From positions 4,071,448 to 4,135,447 of the forward strand of contig CP054182.1 of assembly GCA_015709675.1 (NCBI GenBank): a DNA stretch of 64,000 nucleotides. Reading direction: 5' to 3'. The translations under genes and the position numbers were made by a program. Positions 43,952 to 52,707 of the stretch are shown here, piece after piece (the stretch's first letter is position 1; each line of letters begins with the position of its first letter). Source of the stretch: Ignavibacteriales bacterium (lineage in GTDB: Bacteria > Bacteroidota > Ignavibacteria > Ignavibacteriales > Ignavibacteriaceae). The notes under the pieces were generated by a model. It saw only the letters and a program-made list of their open reading frames with translations. It made no database searches and was not told the DNA's origin.

Positions 43952-44470
43952 TTATTTATCATGCTTCACAAAAATCAGCTTTTCAGTCGCAAAACCCTTA
44001 TCCTTTGCAAAACTGAGCAGCTCATTTTTAATATCCTCAGGAATAGTTTTGGTGCGGGCGAGAATCCAGAGATAGTCTTTCGTATCACCGCAGATCAGAA
44101 CGTAGTGATAATTTTCTTTATCCAGTTTTATGATATTATATCCGCCGTAAAACGGACCAAAGAATGACACCTTCAGCCGGCCGAGAGTCGGCTCTGCTAC
44201 AAAAAATGCTTTTCCCTCTGCCTCACTCCACTCACCTTTTGCATCTTTAAATCCCCGGTTCAGGACTTTTATACCTCCGTCATCACGGCGGGCGTACGTT
44301 GCCGTCACATTGCTCAGCCCCCGCTCGAATGAATGGTCAAGCCGTGCGATTTCGTACCAGGTGCCAAGATAGCGTTCTAACTCAATACCTTCAACTGCCT
44401 GAATTCCTTCAGGTATATCAACCGAACAGCCGGCAAAGAACAGACTAAAAAATAACAACGCTTTTTTCAC
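43952..44470 (-). CDS. Lipocalin-family lipoprotein (Blc-like)
   Basis: The 172-residue protein has a lipoprotein signal MKKALLFFSLFFAGCSVD (Cys 15). The lipocalin fold begins with the G-x-W motif YLGTWYEIARLDHSFERGL (~34-52) and continues NVTATYARRDDGG and LKVSFFGPFYGGYNIIKLD. The YVLICGDTKDYLWILART segment is typical of Blc outer-membrane lipocalins, which bind lysophospholipids or fatty acids under stress. It follows the 142-bp array at a distance of ~100 bases and is preceded by a repeat-type gap at 44471-44794. Confidence 0.9.
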   Translation of the reverse strand: MKKALLFFSLFFAGCSVDIPEGIQAVEGIELERYLGTWYEIARLDHSFERGLSNVTATYARRDDGGIKVLNRGFKDAKGEWSEAEGKAFFVAEPTLGRLKVSFFGPFYGGYNIIKLDKENYHYVLICGDTKDYLWILARTKTIPEDIKNELLSFAKDKGFATEKLIFVKHDK

Positions 44471-44794
44471 GGCACACCTAAAAAATTATAATCATACAAT
44501 AAAGTTACGACTGAATGGCATTATGGTATCCTCCCTGCTTCCATTTGGGAGTTAAAAGTTATAAGATAAAAGTGAAAAGTTTTTTTCCGATCCGTTAAAA
44601 TCCGCGCTGCGCCAGCATCCGTTTAATCTGCGTCCCAATTGCGCGGCTTTACCTCTGCGATACTTTGCGGAACACTTTGCTCCCTTTGCGTTAAAAAACA
44701 CTGTTGCATTCTTCATTCTTTCATTCTTCATTATTCATTCCTCTTGTTCATTGTTTTTCCGTAAGTTTACTAACAACATTGTCCGGAGTTTGTC
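44471..44794. repeat. Intergenic stretch with CTTTGCGGA...CTTTGCG repeat
   Basis: At ~44657-44697 the sequence CTTTGCGGAACACTTTGC continues with CCCTTTGCGTTAAAA. A close relative, CTTTGCGGATAACTCTGC then TTACTTTGCGTTTCG, lies at ~47004-47037. The rest is AT-rich with TTCATTCTT runs. I see no gene. Confidence 0.55.
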
Positions 44795-45577
44795 ATGGAA
44801 AAACCATTCTTACAAATATTACTTCTTCAGTATGATCCGGTGTGGGAAGACAAAGAAGCAAATCAGACCAAAATCCTCAACCTGATTCACCATGCCCAGG
44901 TTCCTACTGACCTGATCATCCTTCCTGAAATGACCCTGACCGGATTCAGCATGAACGTTGAAGCGCTAGCCGAAGATGAAAAAGGCCCGACCTGCCTCTT
45001 CTTCAGCAAACTGGCGTATAAGTATAACACGCATCTGATTATCGGACTAATCCGAAAGTTTGAAGGAAAGATTTATAACTCACTGCTCCACTTTGACCGG
45101 GAAGGGAAAATCGTTGCCGAATACCGCAAGATTCACCTCTTCGGGCTGGCGGATGAAAACAAAAATTACTCAGCCGGCAGCGATCCGGTTATGACTGATA
45201 TCTGCGGCTGGAAGACAGGACTTTCCATCTGCTATGATCTCCGCTTCCCTGAACTCTACCGTTACTACGGCAAGCAGAAAGCCGATCTGATGGTTAACAT
45301 TGCCAACTGGCCGGTACCGCGCGTTCATCATTGGAAGCATCTGGCCCCGGCCCGCTCAATTGAGAATCTCTGTTACACCGTCGCCTGCAACAGAATGGGA
45401 AATGACCCCTATGTTGCTTACGACGGCTCTTCCATGGTCTGCGCTCCGACCGGTGAAGTGATTGACTGCCAGACCATCACTGATGAAACACTTTACTATA
45501 CTATTAATAAGCAGCAGATTGAGATGGCCAGGGAGAAGTTCCCCTTCCTGGAAGATATGGTATTGGTTAAAGAGTAA
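44795..45577 (+). CDS. Nitrilase-superfamily amidohydrolase (omega-amidase / YafV-like)
   Basis: The 260-residue carbon-nitrogen hydrolase has the Glu-Lys-Cys triad: E45 in LPEMTLTGFSM, K112 in YRKIHLFGL and C146 in LSICYDLRFPEL. It is similar in length and segments (NWPVPRVHHWKHLAPARSIEN) to the omega-amidase YafV/Nit2, which deaminates alpha-ketoglutaramate and similar amides. Exact substrate is not certain. The ATG at 44795 has GGAG 8 bases upstream. A bidirectional terminator follows its stop, separating it from the convergent outer-membrane gene. Confidence 0.9.
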   Translation: MEKPFLQILLLQYDPVWEDKEANQTKILNLIHHAQVPTDLIILPEMTLTGFSMNVEALAEDEKGPTCLFFSKLAYKYNTHLIIGLIRKFEGKIYNSLLHFDREGKIVAEYRKIHLFGLADENKNYSAGSDPVMTDICGWKTGLSICYDLRFPELYRYYGKQKADLMVNIANWPVPRVHHWKHLAPARSIENLCYTVACNRMGNDPYVAYDGSSMVCAPTGEVIDCQTITDETLYYTINKQQIEMAREKFPFLEDMVLVKE

Positions 45578-45640
45578 GCGAAGTCTGTAGAAGTCCGGCA
45601 AAAATGGTCCTGCCGGTTCTGTGAAAGAAAGAGCATAAAA

Positions 45641-45671
45641 AAACCGCCCCCGTGTCAGGCGAGGGCGGTTT
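45641..45671. terminator. Bidirectional terminator between convergent genes
   Basis: AAACCGCCC (45641-45649) pairs with GGGCGGTTT (45663-45671) around a 13-base loop. An A-run precedes it and TTTACTGAG follows, so both strands have a partial T-tract. It lies 64 bases after the nitrilase gene and 31 bases before the outer-membrane gene's stop. Confidence 0.8.
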
Positions 45672-45701
45672 ACTGAGCGTCGTAATGAAATAAAACTTCG
45701 A

Positions 45702-46733
45702 TCAAAAGATAAAGCTTATTCCAAATTTAAATGTGTCGTGGGCAACAGGCTCAACTCCGTTGAAGGGGAAGTTGCTCTCGTCACGACGAAGTTCATAAGC
45801 GCCGTAGATCAGCGCGCTGCGGAGGATAAAATTCATCACCGGAGCCACTGCCGGGGAGTTATGCAGTATTCTGTCAACAAATTCTTCTACTGCCCATCCT
45901 GCCACGCTTTCAGTAAGCAGAGATCCTGCGGTCTTCCAGAAAAGCACTCTCGGATATACAATTGCACGCTCATATCCGGCATTAAAGCTGAGGTTTGGAA
46001 TCGGTGAAAGACTGATGCCTGCTTCTCCTCTGATGCCGAATCTGTAAGCATCGCGGTAGTCGCTCAGATAGTTATAATCAACCGGATTAGCAACGGAATC
46101 AACAAGCTCCAGTTTAGACCATCCAATGCCAAAAGTGTTGTATAAATTCAGTGATGCATTGCCGCCGAGATTATATCCGTAACCTTCATCCCAGCCCATA
46201 CCGAAGCGGGTAAGTTTGCTTTCAACAAGGGCAGCATCTTTTTTCTCGCCGAACGTTGCAGACTGGATGCTGTATGTCAGATAGCTCGCATCGTAATTGG
46301 TAAGGAAATCTTTGCGCTTATATACCGTTGTACCGCCGTAACCGAGGCGAAGTTCCCCGAATGGCATATCGGAAAGATAACTCTGTTTAAAGCCTCCCTG
46401 GCCATACATAACACTGATGGTTGGATTATCATCGCTGTTCCATACGTTAAAATCAACATCCCAGTCTTCATCCCAGTCCCATTCAACCCACTCATCTTCA
46501 GTCTGGTTGTTGTCTTTTTTATTCTTCTTTTTTATGACAACCTTTTTATCTTTTTTCTTTTTGTCCATCTTCCACCAGTCATCATCATCGGATGAAATGG
46601 TAGTATCAATAACGGTTTCCTCTTCAACTGAATCCGTTAATGCGGGCAGGTTTTTCAGCAGCTCAGACGGTGCAGCAGATGTGAAGCCCGCGGTTAAAAA
46701 AAGGGCTAAAAAAAATGTAACAGCTTTTAGCAT
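45702..46733 (-). CDS. Outer-membrane protein with a charged Asp/Lys linker
   Basis: The 343-residue protein has a signal peptide (MLKAVTFFLALFLTAGFTSA). Next comes an unusual acid/base stretch (residues ~40-95: DDDDWWKMDKKKKDKKVVIK and NKKDNNQTEDEWVEWDWDED). After it, beta strands end in Phe (FKFGISFIF), as expected for an outer-membrane barrel. I place the start at 46733, where GAGAGGAAA is 5 bases upstream; a longer frame would start at 46778. No family known to me. The linker may be a coiled or metal/cation-binding segment (inference). Confidence 0.65.
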   Translation of the reverse strand: MLKAVTFFLALFLTAGFTSAAPSELLKNLPALTDSVEEETVIDTTISSDDDDWWKMDKKKKDKKVVIKKKNKKDNNQTEDEWVEWDWDEDWDVDFNVWNSDDNPTISVMYGQGGFKQSYLSDMPFGELRLGYGGTTVYKRKDFLTNYDASYLTYSIQSATFGEKKDAALVESKLTRFGMGWDEGYGYNLGGNASLNLYNTFGIGWSKLELVDSVANPVDYNYLSDYRDAYRFGIRGEAGISLSPIPNLSFNAGYERAIVYPRVLFWKTAGSLLTESVAGWAVEEFVDRILHNSPAVAPVMNFILRSALIYGAYELRRDESNFPFNGVEPVAHDTFKFGISFIF

Positions 46734-47040
46734 TGTGTTTCCTCTCAACAAATAAGAATTAATCAACTTATTATGCAATTAATATGCCTGAATTTCTGTG
46801 CGAAACTTACCCTGTTTTGAAGCACTGGGAAGTATTTTAGTGATGAGGGGTCTCCACGGTGTACAAAAGGCGGAAAGAAGTGTATGAAAGAATAGACAGA
46901 AAAATAGTTGATAATTGATAATGGAGAATGGATAATTGTGAATTGTTTTCCTCAGAACAGAAAAGATGGTTTTTCCGCCTTGTCTGACCTTTGACTCTGC
47001 GGAGCTTTGCGGATAACTCTGCTTACTTTGCGTTTCGTCC

Positions 47041-47211
47041 GGAACCATCCCTCGACTCCGCTCGGGAACCATCCCTCGACTCCGCTCGGGAACCATCCCT
47101 CGACTCCGCTCGGGAACCGTCCCCCGAACCCGCTCGGAAACCGTCCCCCGAACCCGCTCGGGAACCGACCTTCTTCTCGGTGTCCGAGCGGAGTCGAGGA
47201 CACCACCTCCG
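47041..47211. repeat. 24-bp tandem repeat with an inverted copy at its end
   Basis: Six 24-base units starting GGAACCATCCCTCGACTCCG begin at 47041, 47065, 47089, 47113, 47137 and 47161 (the last three with CCCGAACCC in place of CTCGACTCC). They are followed by the inverted piece CCGAGCGGAGTCGAG near 47184-47200. Because 24 is a multiple of 3, every frame stays open with an 8-residue period. The gap 46734-47040 before it holds a CTTTGCGGA-type repeat and no gene. Confidence 0.9.
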
Positions 47212-47240
47212 GCATTTTCCTTTTAAATAGTATCTTTAAG

Positions 47241-47999
47241 TATGAAAATAAGAAGAAATTAGAGGAGCAAAGCATCAGAGCGAGGTTAGTTAACCCGAAT
47301 CACTCTCTTATAAAAACTTTTGATCTGCTTTATATTGTGTTTTCGGTATTCTCACTGGCGGGTTCGATGGCTATAGGATTCCAGTGGTATATTTATATGC
47401 CGGGCATTTTTGGCTCCGGACTGTTTCTCGCCCGGTGGATTCTCTGGTTTTCCGGCAGACGGGTGATGGGAGATGCTGAAGCACTGATGAACGGCAGAGG
47501 GCTCATCGGCTCCTGGGTTCTGGATCAGGATGCGCTCAGGGAGTTTGCTGCCAATGAGTCAAAACGCCAGTCAGGTGAGGCACATGTTGCTTTCTGGGGA
47601 TTTTTATTTGCCGGAACTCTGGCAGCTTTTATTGATCTGATCCCCCTCCCTACCTGGGCAGGAGCGTTGCTCGGGGCAGGACTCGGAGTATTTGGTCTTT
47701 TAATTTCCTATTTTCACCGGCGCATTTCCTCACGGCTGATAACCGAATCTGACGGCTCTATATATATCGGCACTGACGGAGTTGTTCTTGGCAGTGTATA
47801 TCACGAGTGGCATACCATGGGGCGGAATCTGGATAAAGTTGAATACGATGAAAAAACCCGCTCTATCCTTTGCCGCATTATCGTAAGAAGCAGGAACGGA
47901 GCCCAGCAAAGAACCATCGCCATCCCCGTACCCCATGACCGGCAGCATGAGGTAGAGGGTATTTTACGGAAATTTGCCGAAGCATATCAAAACACATAA
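47241..47999 (+). CDS. Membrane protein with C-terminal soluble domain; start unresolved
   Basis: The protein has two membrane-helix pairs (LLYIVFSVFSLAGSMAIGFQ...GIFGSGLFLARWILWFSG and AHVAFWGFLFAGTLAAFIDL...GAGLGVFGLLISYF) and a C-terminal ~90-residue beta domain (SDGSIYIGTDGVVLGSVYHE...) that could be PH-like. In frame there is no ATG before 47367, which would cut the first helix. The frame stays open upstream through the 24-bp repeat to a TTG at 47007. An ATG at 47242 is in another frame and soon meets a stop, which suggests a small frameshift near the start. It precedes the Usp gene by 10 bases. Function unknown. Confidence 0.55.
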   Translation, partial: YENKKKLEEQSIRARLVNPNHSLIKTFDLLYIVFSVFSLAGSMAIGFQWYIYMPGIFGSGLFLARWILWFSGRRVMGDAEALMNGRGLIGSWVLDQDALREFAANESKRQSGEAHVAFWGFLFAGTLAAFIDLIPLPTWAGALLGAGLGVFGLLISYFHRRISSRLITESDGSIYIGTDGVVLGSVYHEWHTMGRNLDKVEYDEKTRSILCRIIVRSRNGAQQRTIAIPVPHDRQHEVEGILRKFAEAYQNT

Positions 48000-48009
48000 G
48001 AGCATATAT

Positions 48010-48846
48010 ATGAAACCTGAAATCAGGAAAATAGGACTCGCGATCAGCTTTTCGCCTAACTCTCTGGCGCATCTTGAACTCGCCCGCAAGTTATGCCGGC
48101 GGTGGAGTTCCGCGCTCACCCTCATCTATGCAGGCATTCCTGATGCAGCCATGAAGAAACGTCTCGAAGAAACAGAGGCTTCTCTCAGAAGCGAATCTAT
48201 ACCCGCCTCAGTCGTAACCGGATCAGGCAATCCGGCGCGTGTAATCCTGAATACAGCAAAAGAACAGAAATTTGATCTGCTGATAGCAGGCGCTCTTGAG
48301 AAAGAAAATCTGCAGGGCTATTATATAGGCTCAGTTGCCCGCAAACTCATGCGCAACACCCCCTGCTCGCTGCTCATTCTCACCCCCGATTTCAGCAAAC
48401 GGGGCGTGCTCAGAAATATCTATATGATTACTGCGTTTACTGAAGAAAATGAACCGGCGCTCAGCTATGCAGCAGATCTTGCAAGAATGTCCGGCGGCTC
48501 TCTCGGGCTTATCAGGGAGTTTCAGGTACCGGGGCTTGCCATGACCGTGAACGCGACCGGCTCACTCACCGAGGCTGAAGATGCTCTTGAGCAGTGGAAA
48601 AAGGAAGAAGAAGCCAAGATGGATATCTATATCCGCGAACATGACTTCAGCGGCATACCTGTTACCCGCACCTGCATCTACGGCAAGGAGGGTTTTGAAA
48701 GCAGCGCGTATACAAAAGAACAGAACGGCGACCTGCTGGTGATGACCGCTCCCGCGAAAAAACTCAGTCTGCTTGACCGCATTTTCCAGCATGATGTTGA
48801 ATATATACTAAAGGAGCTCCCCTGCTCCATACTGATGGTGCGCTGA
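48010..48846 (+). CDS. Tandem-domain universal stress protein
   Basis: The 278-residue protein has two Usp domains. The first (~1-135) has the ATP-loop-type signature VVTGSGNPARVIL...LLIAGALEKENLQGYYIGSVARKLM, then CSLLILTPDF. The second (~140-278) has YMITAFTEENEPALSYAADLAR and ends CSILMVR. The ATG at 48010 is preceded by CATATAT; a longer frame from 47974 overlaps the previous gene. The stop is one base before the next ATG (TGAAATG), so it is coupled to the antiporter-EIIA gene, which makes a joint role in ion/stress response likely (inference). Confidence 0.85.
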   Translation: MKPEIRKIGLAISFSPNSLAHLELARKLCRRWSSALTLIYAGIPDAAMKKRLEETEASLRSESIPASVVTGSGNPARVILNTAKEQKFDLLIAGALEKENLQGYYIGSVARKLMRNTPCSLLILTPDFSKRGVLRNIYMITAFTEENEPALSYAADLARMSGGSLGLIREFQVPGLAMTVNATGSLTEAEDALEQWKKEEEAKMDIYIREHDFSGIPVTRTCIYGKEGFESSAYTKEQNGDLLVMTAPAKKLSLLDRIFQHDVEYILKELPCSILMVR

Positions 48847-48847
48847 A

Positions 48848-50521
48848 ATGAACACCTCCGAAACTGCGCTCTTTCTGCTGATTCTCGGCATAATGCTCCT
48901 CCTGGCGCGCGGGCTTGGAGAGATGTTCCGCGCCATAAAACAGCCGATGATTATCGGTGAAATACTGGCCGGCATCATCCTCGGGCCGACAGTTCTTGGT
49001 ATGCTGGCACCTGACATATATAATCAGTTTTTCACCGCCAGTGCCGCGATAACCTCAGCACTTAATGGCCTTGCAATGCTTGGCGTTGTACTTCTGCTGA
49101 TCGTTTCAGGTCTTGAAGTTGACCTGGGCGTGCTCATCCGTCAGTCAAAGGTAGCCGGATTGACAAGCATAACAGGAATAGCGTTCACCTTTGCTGCCGG
49201 TTTCGGGCTTTCTTACCTTTTCCCTGCCTTTTTAGGAATGGCACCGGAGAAAAACCATCTGATTTTTTCTGTCTTTATCGGAACAGCGCTTTCAATCACC
49301 GCCCTGCCGGTTGTGGCTAAGATTCTGATGGATCTGAAACTCTTTAAATCTGAAATTGGATTCACGGTTATTGCGGCAGCAATGCTTAATGATATAACCG
49401 GGTGGATTATCTTTTCCATCCTGATTGCACAGATATCTGATTCAAGCCACGGTTTCTCACCGCAAACTACTGTTCTGCTGATGTTCACGTTTTTGCTGGT
49501 AACTCTGGTTTTTGGGAGGAAGTTATTCAACAGAATTCTTCCTGTTATTCAGAAAAAATTCTCCTTACCGGGCAGCGTTTTGAATTTCATCTTTATCGCT
49601 GGACTTGCCGGTGCCGCATTTACTGAATATATAGGAATTCATGCCATCTTCGGCGCATTCATCGTCGGTATTGCTATCGGTGATTCTGCTCATCTGAAAG
49701 AGGAGACCAGAGAAATCATTCAGCAGTTTGTAACAAATATCTTTGCGCCGCTGTTTTTTGTGTCAATCGGACTCCGTGTTAATTTTATTCTCAACTTTGA
49801 TTTCTTCCTGACACTCACCCTGATAGTTGTTGCAACCGCGTCAAAGGTAACCGGTTCAGCGCTCGGGGCTAGGGCAGCAGGCATGGGACAAACAGAATCC
49901 ATGGCAGTGGGGTTTGGAATGAATGCTCATGGCGCCATGGAAATTATCCTTGGTCTTCTTGCCCTAGAGTACGGCCTGATAGGTGAACGCACCTTTGTTG
50001 CACTTGTTATCATGGCCATCGTCACTTCGGTCATCAGCGGGCCTCTTATGTCTGTATATGCAGAGCGGCTCCGCAAACTGCGCACGCTCAAAGGTCTTCT
50101 CTCCCCCGCATCAGTATATATTACGGAAGCCCGTACAAAGGATGAAGTAATACGTGAACTGTGCAAAAAGGCGGCTGCCCGGTACCGCACGGATGAAACA
50201 TCACTCCGCATAGCGGTGCTGGCACGGGAGGAATCTTCTTCAACGGGTCTGGTTAACGGACTGGCGCTTCCCCATGCGCGCATAACGGTTAAGGAACCTC
50301 TCATACTCTGCGCTCTTTCACAAAAAGGGATAGAATTTGATTCCATGGACAGAGAGCCCTCACACATAATATTTCTGCTCATTACTCCCCTTGCCATGCC
50401 GGAACTTCAGCTTCAGCTGTTGTCTGACATTGCCAAACCGTTTGATAGTGATGAGCTGGCACTTGCTGTCAGCAAAGACCCCGGTTCGTTTTATGCTCTT
50501 CTTTCAGAGAAAATTACCTGA
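48848..50521 (+). CDS. CPA2 cation:proton antiporter fused to a PTS EIIA (type 2) domain
   Basis: The 557-residue protein has a CPA2 membrane part (residues ~1-395; EILAGIILGPTVLGMLAPDI, VSGLEVDL, FGAFIVGIAIGDSAHL, FFVSIGLRVNFIL). A C-terminal EIIA-type domain (~410-557) carries the phosphorylatable His in GLALPHARITV and the family segments LLITPLAMPELQLQLLSDIA. The EIIA domain of PTS nitrogen/fructose type could couple cation exchange to phosphotransfer state. It lies one base after the tandem Usp gene. Transported ion (Na+ or K+) is not known; fusions like this are known but functionally little studied. Confidence 0.88.
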   Translation: MNTSETALFLLILGIMLLLARGLGEMFRAIKQPMIIGEILAGIILGPTVLGMLAPDIYNQFFTASAAITSALNGLAMLGVVLLLIVSGLEVDLGVLIRQSKVAGLTSITGIAFTFAAGFGLSYLFPAFLGMAPEKNHLIFSVFIGTALSITALPVVAKILMDLKLFKSEIGFTVIAAAMLNDITGWIIFSILIAQISDSSHGFSPQTTVLLMFTFLLVTLVFGRKLFNRILPVIQKKFSLPGSVLNFIFIAGLAGAAFTEYIGIHAIFGAFIVGIAIGDSAHLKEETREIIQQFVTNIFAPLFFVSIGLRVNFILNFDFFLTLTLIVVATASKVTGSALGARAAGMGQTESMAVGFGMNAHGAMEIILGLLALEYGLIGERTFVALVIMAIVTSVISGPLMSVYAERLRKLRTLKGLLSPASVYITEARTKDEVIRELCKKAAARYRTDETSLRIAVLAREESSSTGLVNGLALPHARITVKEPLILCALSQKGIEFDSMDREPSHIIFLLITPLAMPELQLQLLSDIAKPFDSDELALAVSKDPGSFYALLSEKIT

Positions 50522-50551
50522 ATATATACTGCCGGAACATTAAACTGATTT

Positions 50552-51715
50552 TCACTGCAGTTCTAACTGTTCCGGTTCAGAGTAATATACCCTTCCCAGA
50601 TAGCGGTCAACGGTATATTCCCTGATCGCCATGATAAAAAATGGCAGCGGCAGGATAAAATAAGAGACATCAAACCGGTCCCTGAAAATTGCCTGCTCAA
50701 AACCGGTAACCGCGGCGGTGCTGAAAAATGAAACAAGCACCAGTCCAAAAAGAATTATCCCGGCTGAAAAATAAACCTCCTGATGATTCCCCGCCAGCCA
50801 TCCGGCGGCAAGTATCACCACCGGAGTGAGTAGATATACCCACTGAGGAAGATACATCATCTGAATGGCAAAGGGGCCTTTCTGCATAAACAGCTCCGGA
50901 TTCCACAGCCAGAAAGGTATTACAAGTGCAGTGAAAACACCAATGGCAACCGCCCCCGAGGTCATCATCCTCTTTAGATCCTGACGGTAAAAGAAGAGCA
51001 GAAAAAGCGCCCAGGGGATGGCAACTGCCAGCCGCGTAGCCAGAATGGCTCCCCAGGCCGCCGCCATCACATAATGAAATGCCTCGCGCTGCTCCGATGC
51101 TCTCCGGTCAGCGGTGAGTGAAATAAGAATTACCGCCAGTGACATATTAAAAATCAGTTCGCTCCGGGTCAGATATTCATAAGACACCAGGGGACTCAGG
51201 AAAAGAATAGTAAGAGAGACCACAACATCGCGGTAGGTTTTTTTCTCATAAATCACAAAACCTGCTAAAAGGGCTATACCCAGCGGTACCATCATTCCGG
51301 TATTGCCCAGGTAGTAAAACGGCAGTGCCAGTAAAAAAAGTACCGGAAACCCGGAAGGATTGGTCACCCCCCCATAAGGGAACCTGCCGTCATTAAAACT
51401 TTCAAGCCATTCGTTAATTGCGTAATATCTGCCGACCCGGGAATCCAGATCAAGCAGGAGCATACCAAAGGTGAATATCACACCAAGGTAAACCAGCAGC
51501 GGATAAATTTTTCCCCTGGACCTGATAATCTTCATCGGCTGGAAACGGTTTCCCGCCCATCCGGCGATAAACCAGATGGATGCGGCAAAAAGCAGAGCCG
51601 GAATGATGCTCCATCCCCCCATCACCCGCCAGCCATACTTTATGAGAAAAAGAACTCCTGTCCCTGTAATCAGGGTAAAGGAGATGCTATTGATAAATTT
51701 GTTAAATTGGAACAA
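50552..51715 (-). CDS. Integral membrane protein, possibly a GT-C glycosyltransferase
   Basis: The 387-residue protein has ~10 membrane helices. Around residues 85-120 (LLDLDSRVGRYYAINEWLESFNDGRFPYGG) an acidic loop after an early helix recalls GT-C-type polyprenyl-phosphate sugar transferases, but it lacks a clear signature, so this is only a suggestion. It is convergent with the antiporter-EIIA gene, 30 bases apart. No operon partner on its strand is visible. No known motif in the tail (YSEPEQLELQ). Confidence 0.55.
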   Translation of the reverse strand: MFQFNKFINSISFTLITGTGVLFLIKYGWRVMGGWSIIPALLFAASIWFIAGWAGNRFQPMKIIRSRGKIYPLLVYLGVIFTFGMLLLDLDSRVGRYYAINEWLESFNDGRFPYGGVTNPSGFPVLFLLALPFYYLGNTGMMVPLGIALLAGFVIYEKKTYRDVVVSLTILFLSPLVSYEYLTRSELIFNMSLAVILISLTADRRASEQREAFHYVMAAAWGAILATRLAVAIPWALFLLFFYRQDLKRMMTSGAVAIGVFTALVIPFWLWNPELFMQKGPFAIQMMYLPQWVYLLTPVVILAAGWLAGNHQEVYFSAGIILFGLVLVSFFSTAAVTGFEQAIFRDRFDVSYFILPLPFFIMAIREYTVDRYLGRVYYSEPEQLELQ

Positions 51716-51759
51716 TATACAGTACAGATTTTGTTTATTGGTAAAAATAAGGACAAACC

Positions 51760-52371
51760 ATGAAAATGAATACTATAATATTAATCGTTACCGGACTTTT
51801 GCTCGCCGGCGGTGCAGGTATGTACGGCTATTACAGCTATATGGCCTCCCCAGTTATTGCAAAACCGGGAGAAGGAGAAGGAATGAACAATAATATTTCA
51901 GATGTTACCATGAAGGATATTGACGGGAACCCGGTCAATTTTGCCGATTACAAAGGAAAGGTTCTGCTGATCGTTAATGTTGCCAGCAAATGCGGCTACA
52001 CCAAACAGTATTCCGACCTTGAAGCAATTTACCAGAAATATAAAGATCAGGGATTCCTCGTCCTTGGATTCCCCTGCAATGATTTCGGCAACCAGGAACC
52101 CGGAACCGCGGATGAAATTAAAGAATTCTGCTCAACAACTTTTAATGTAAGCTTCCCTCTGTTTGAGAAGGTTACCGTACTGGCAAATAAGTCACCGCTA
52201 TTCGAAAAGCTGACGAACAATTCAGTAACCGGAGACTCCGCCATCAGATGGAACTTCGAGAAATTCCTGATTGACAAAGAAGGAAACATTGTCGCCCGTT
52301 ACAGAAGCGGAGTTAAACCAACCGATACCGAAATTACCTCGGTCATTGAAAGAGAACTTTCCAAAAACTGA
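51760..52371 (+). CDS. Glutathione peroxidase family protein with N-terminal anchor
   Basis: The 203-residue protein has an N-terminal hydrophobic segment (IILIVTGLLLAGGAGMYGYY). It then has the peroxidase domain with the peroxidatic Cys at C78 in VNVASKCGYT, the family FPCNDFGNQEPG (Gln 112) and later IRWNFEKFLID (Trp-Asn tetrad). It is a Cys-type enzyme acting with thioredoxin rather than glutathione in most bacteria. The anchor places it at the membrane or in the periplasm. An intrinsic terminator follows its stop. Confidence 0.92.
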   Translation: MKMNTIILIVTGLLLAGGAGMYGYYSYMASPVIAKPGEGEGMNNNISDVTMKDIDGNPVNFADYKGKVLLIVNVASKCGYTKQYSDLEAIYQKYKDQGFLVLGFPCNDFGNQEPGTADEIKEFCSTTFNVSFPLFEKVTVLANKSPLFEKLTNNSVTGDSAIRWNFEKFLIDKEGNIVARYRSGVKPTDTEITSVIERELSKN

Positions 52372-52405
52372 CAACCAGCACTTACAGTTGTCCCAGAACA
52401 CACAC

Positions 52406-52437
52406 AAAAGCCGCTGCAAATAATACAGCGGCTTTTT
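52406..52437 (+). terminator. Intrinsic terminator of the glutathione peroxidase gene
   Basis: AAAAGCCGCTG (52406-52416) and CAGCGGCTTTT (52426-52436) form an 11-bp stem with a 9-base AT-rich loop and a following T-run (TTTTTT), 35 bases after the stop codon. Confidence 0.9.
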
Positions 52438-52707
52438 TATTTCAGGCAGCAAACCCTTTCGCAATCAAACCATTGATGGATTTCCAGTTGATTTATTAGT
52501 CCGGCAGTTCCGTATACTATGCCTGCAAGGATTTTCTTTGTACTTCCGAATTTAAGATATTGTCACACCTTGTAACCTTCAAAAAGTGACTTGCATGATA
52601 CAGTACTTTTTCTGAATTTTCGTTTACTGAGGAAATCTTTACGTCAAGCAGGTAAGGATTCTCCCTTACTCAGAGATTTTTGTATTTTACCTGAAAGGTG
52701 TTGTCCA

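Noticed and set aside
46779-47275. Minus-strand frames with MVPERSRG or FPSG repeats
   Set aside because: They are products of the 24-bp tandem repeat, which keeps all frames open; no separate gene evidence.
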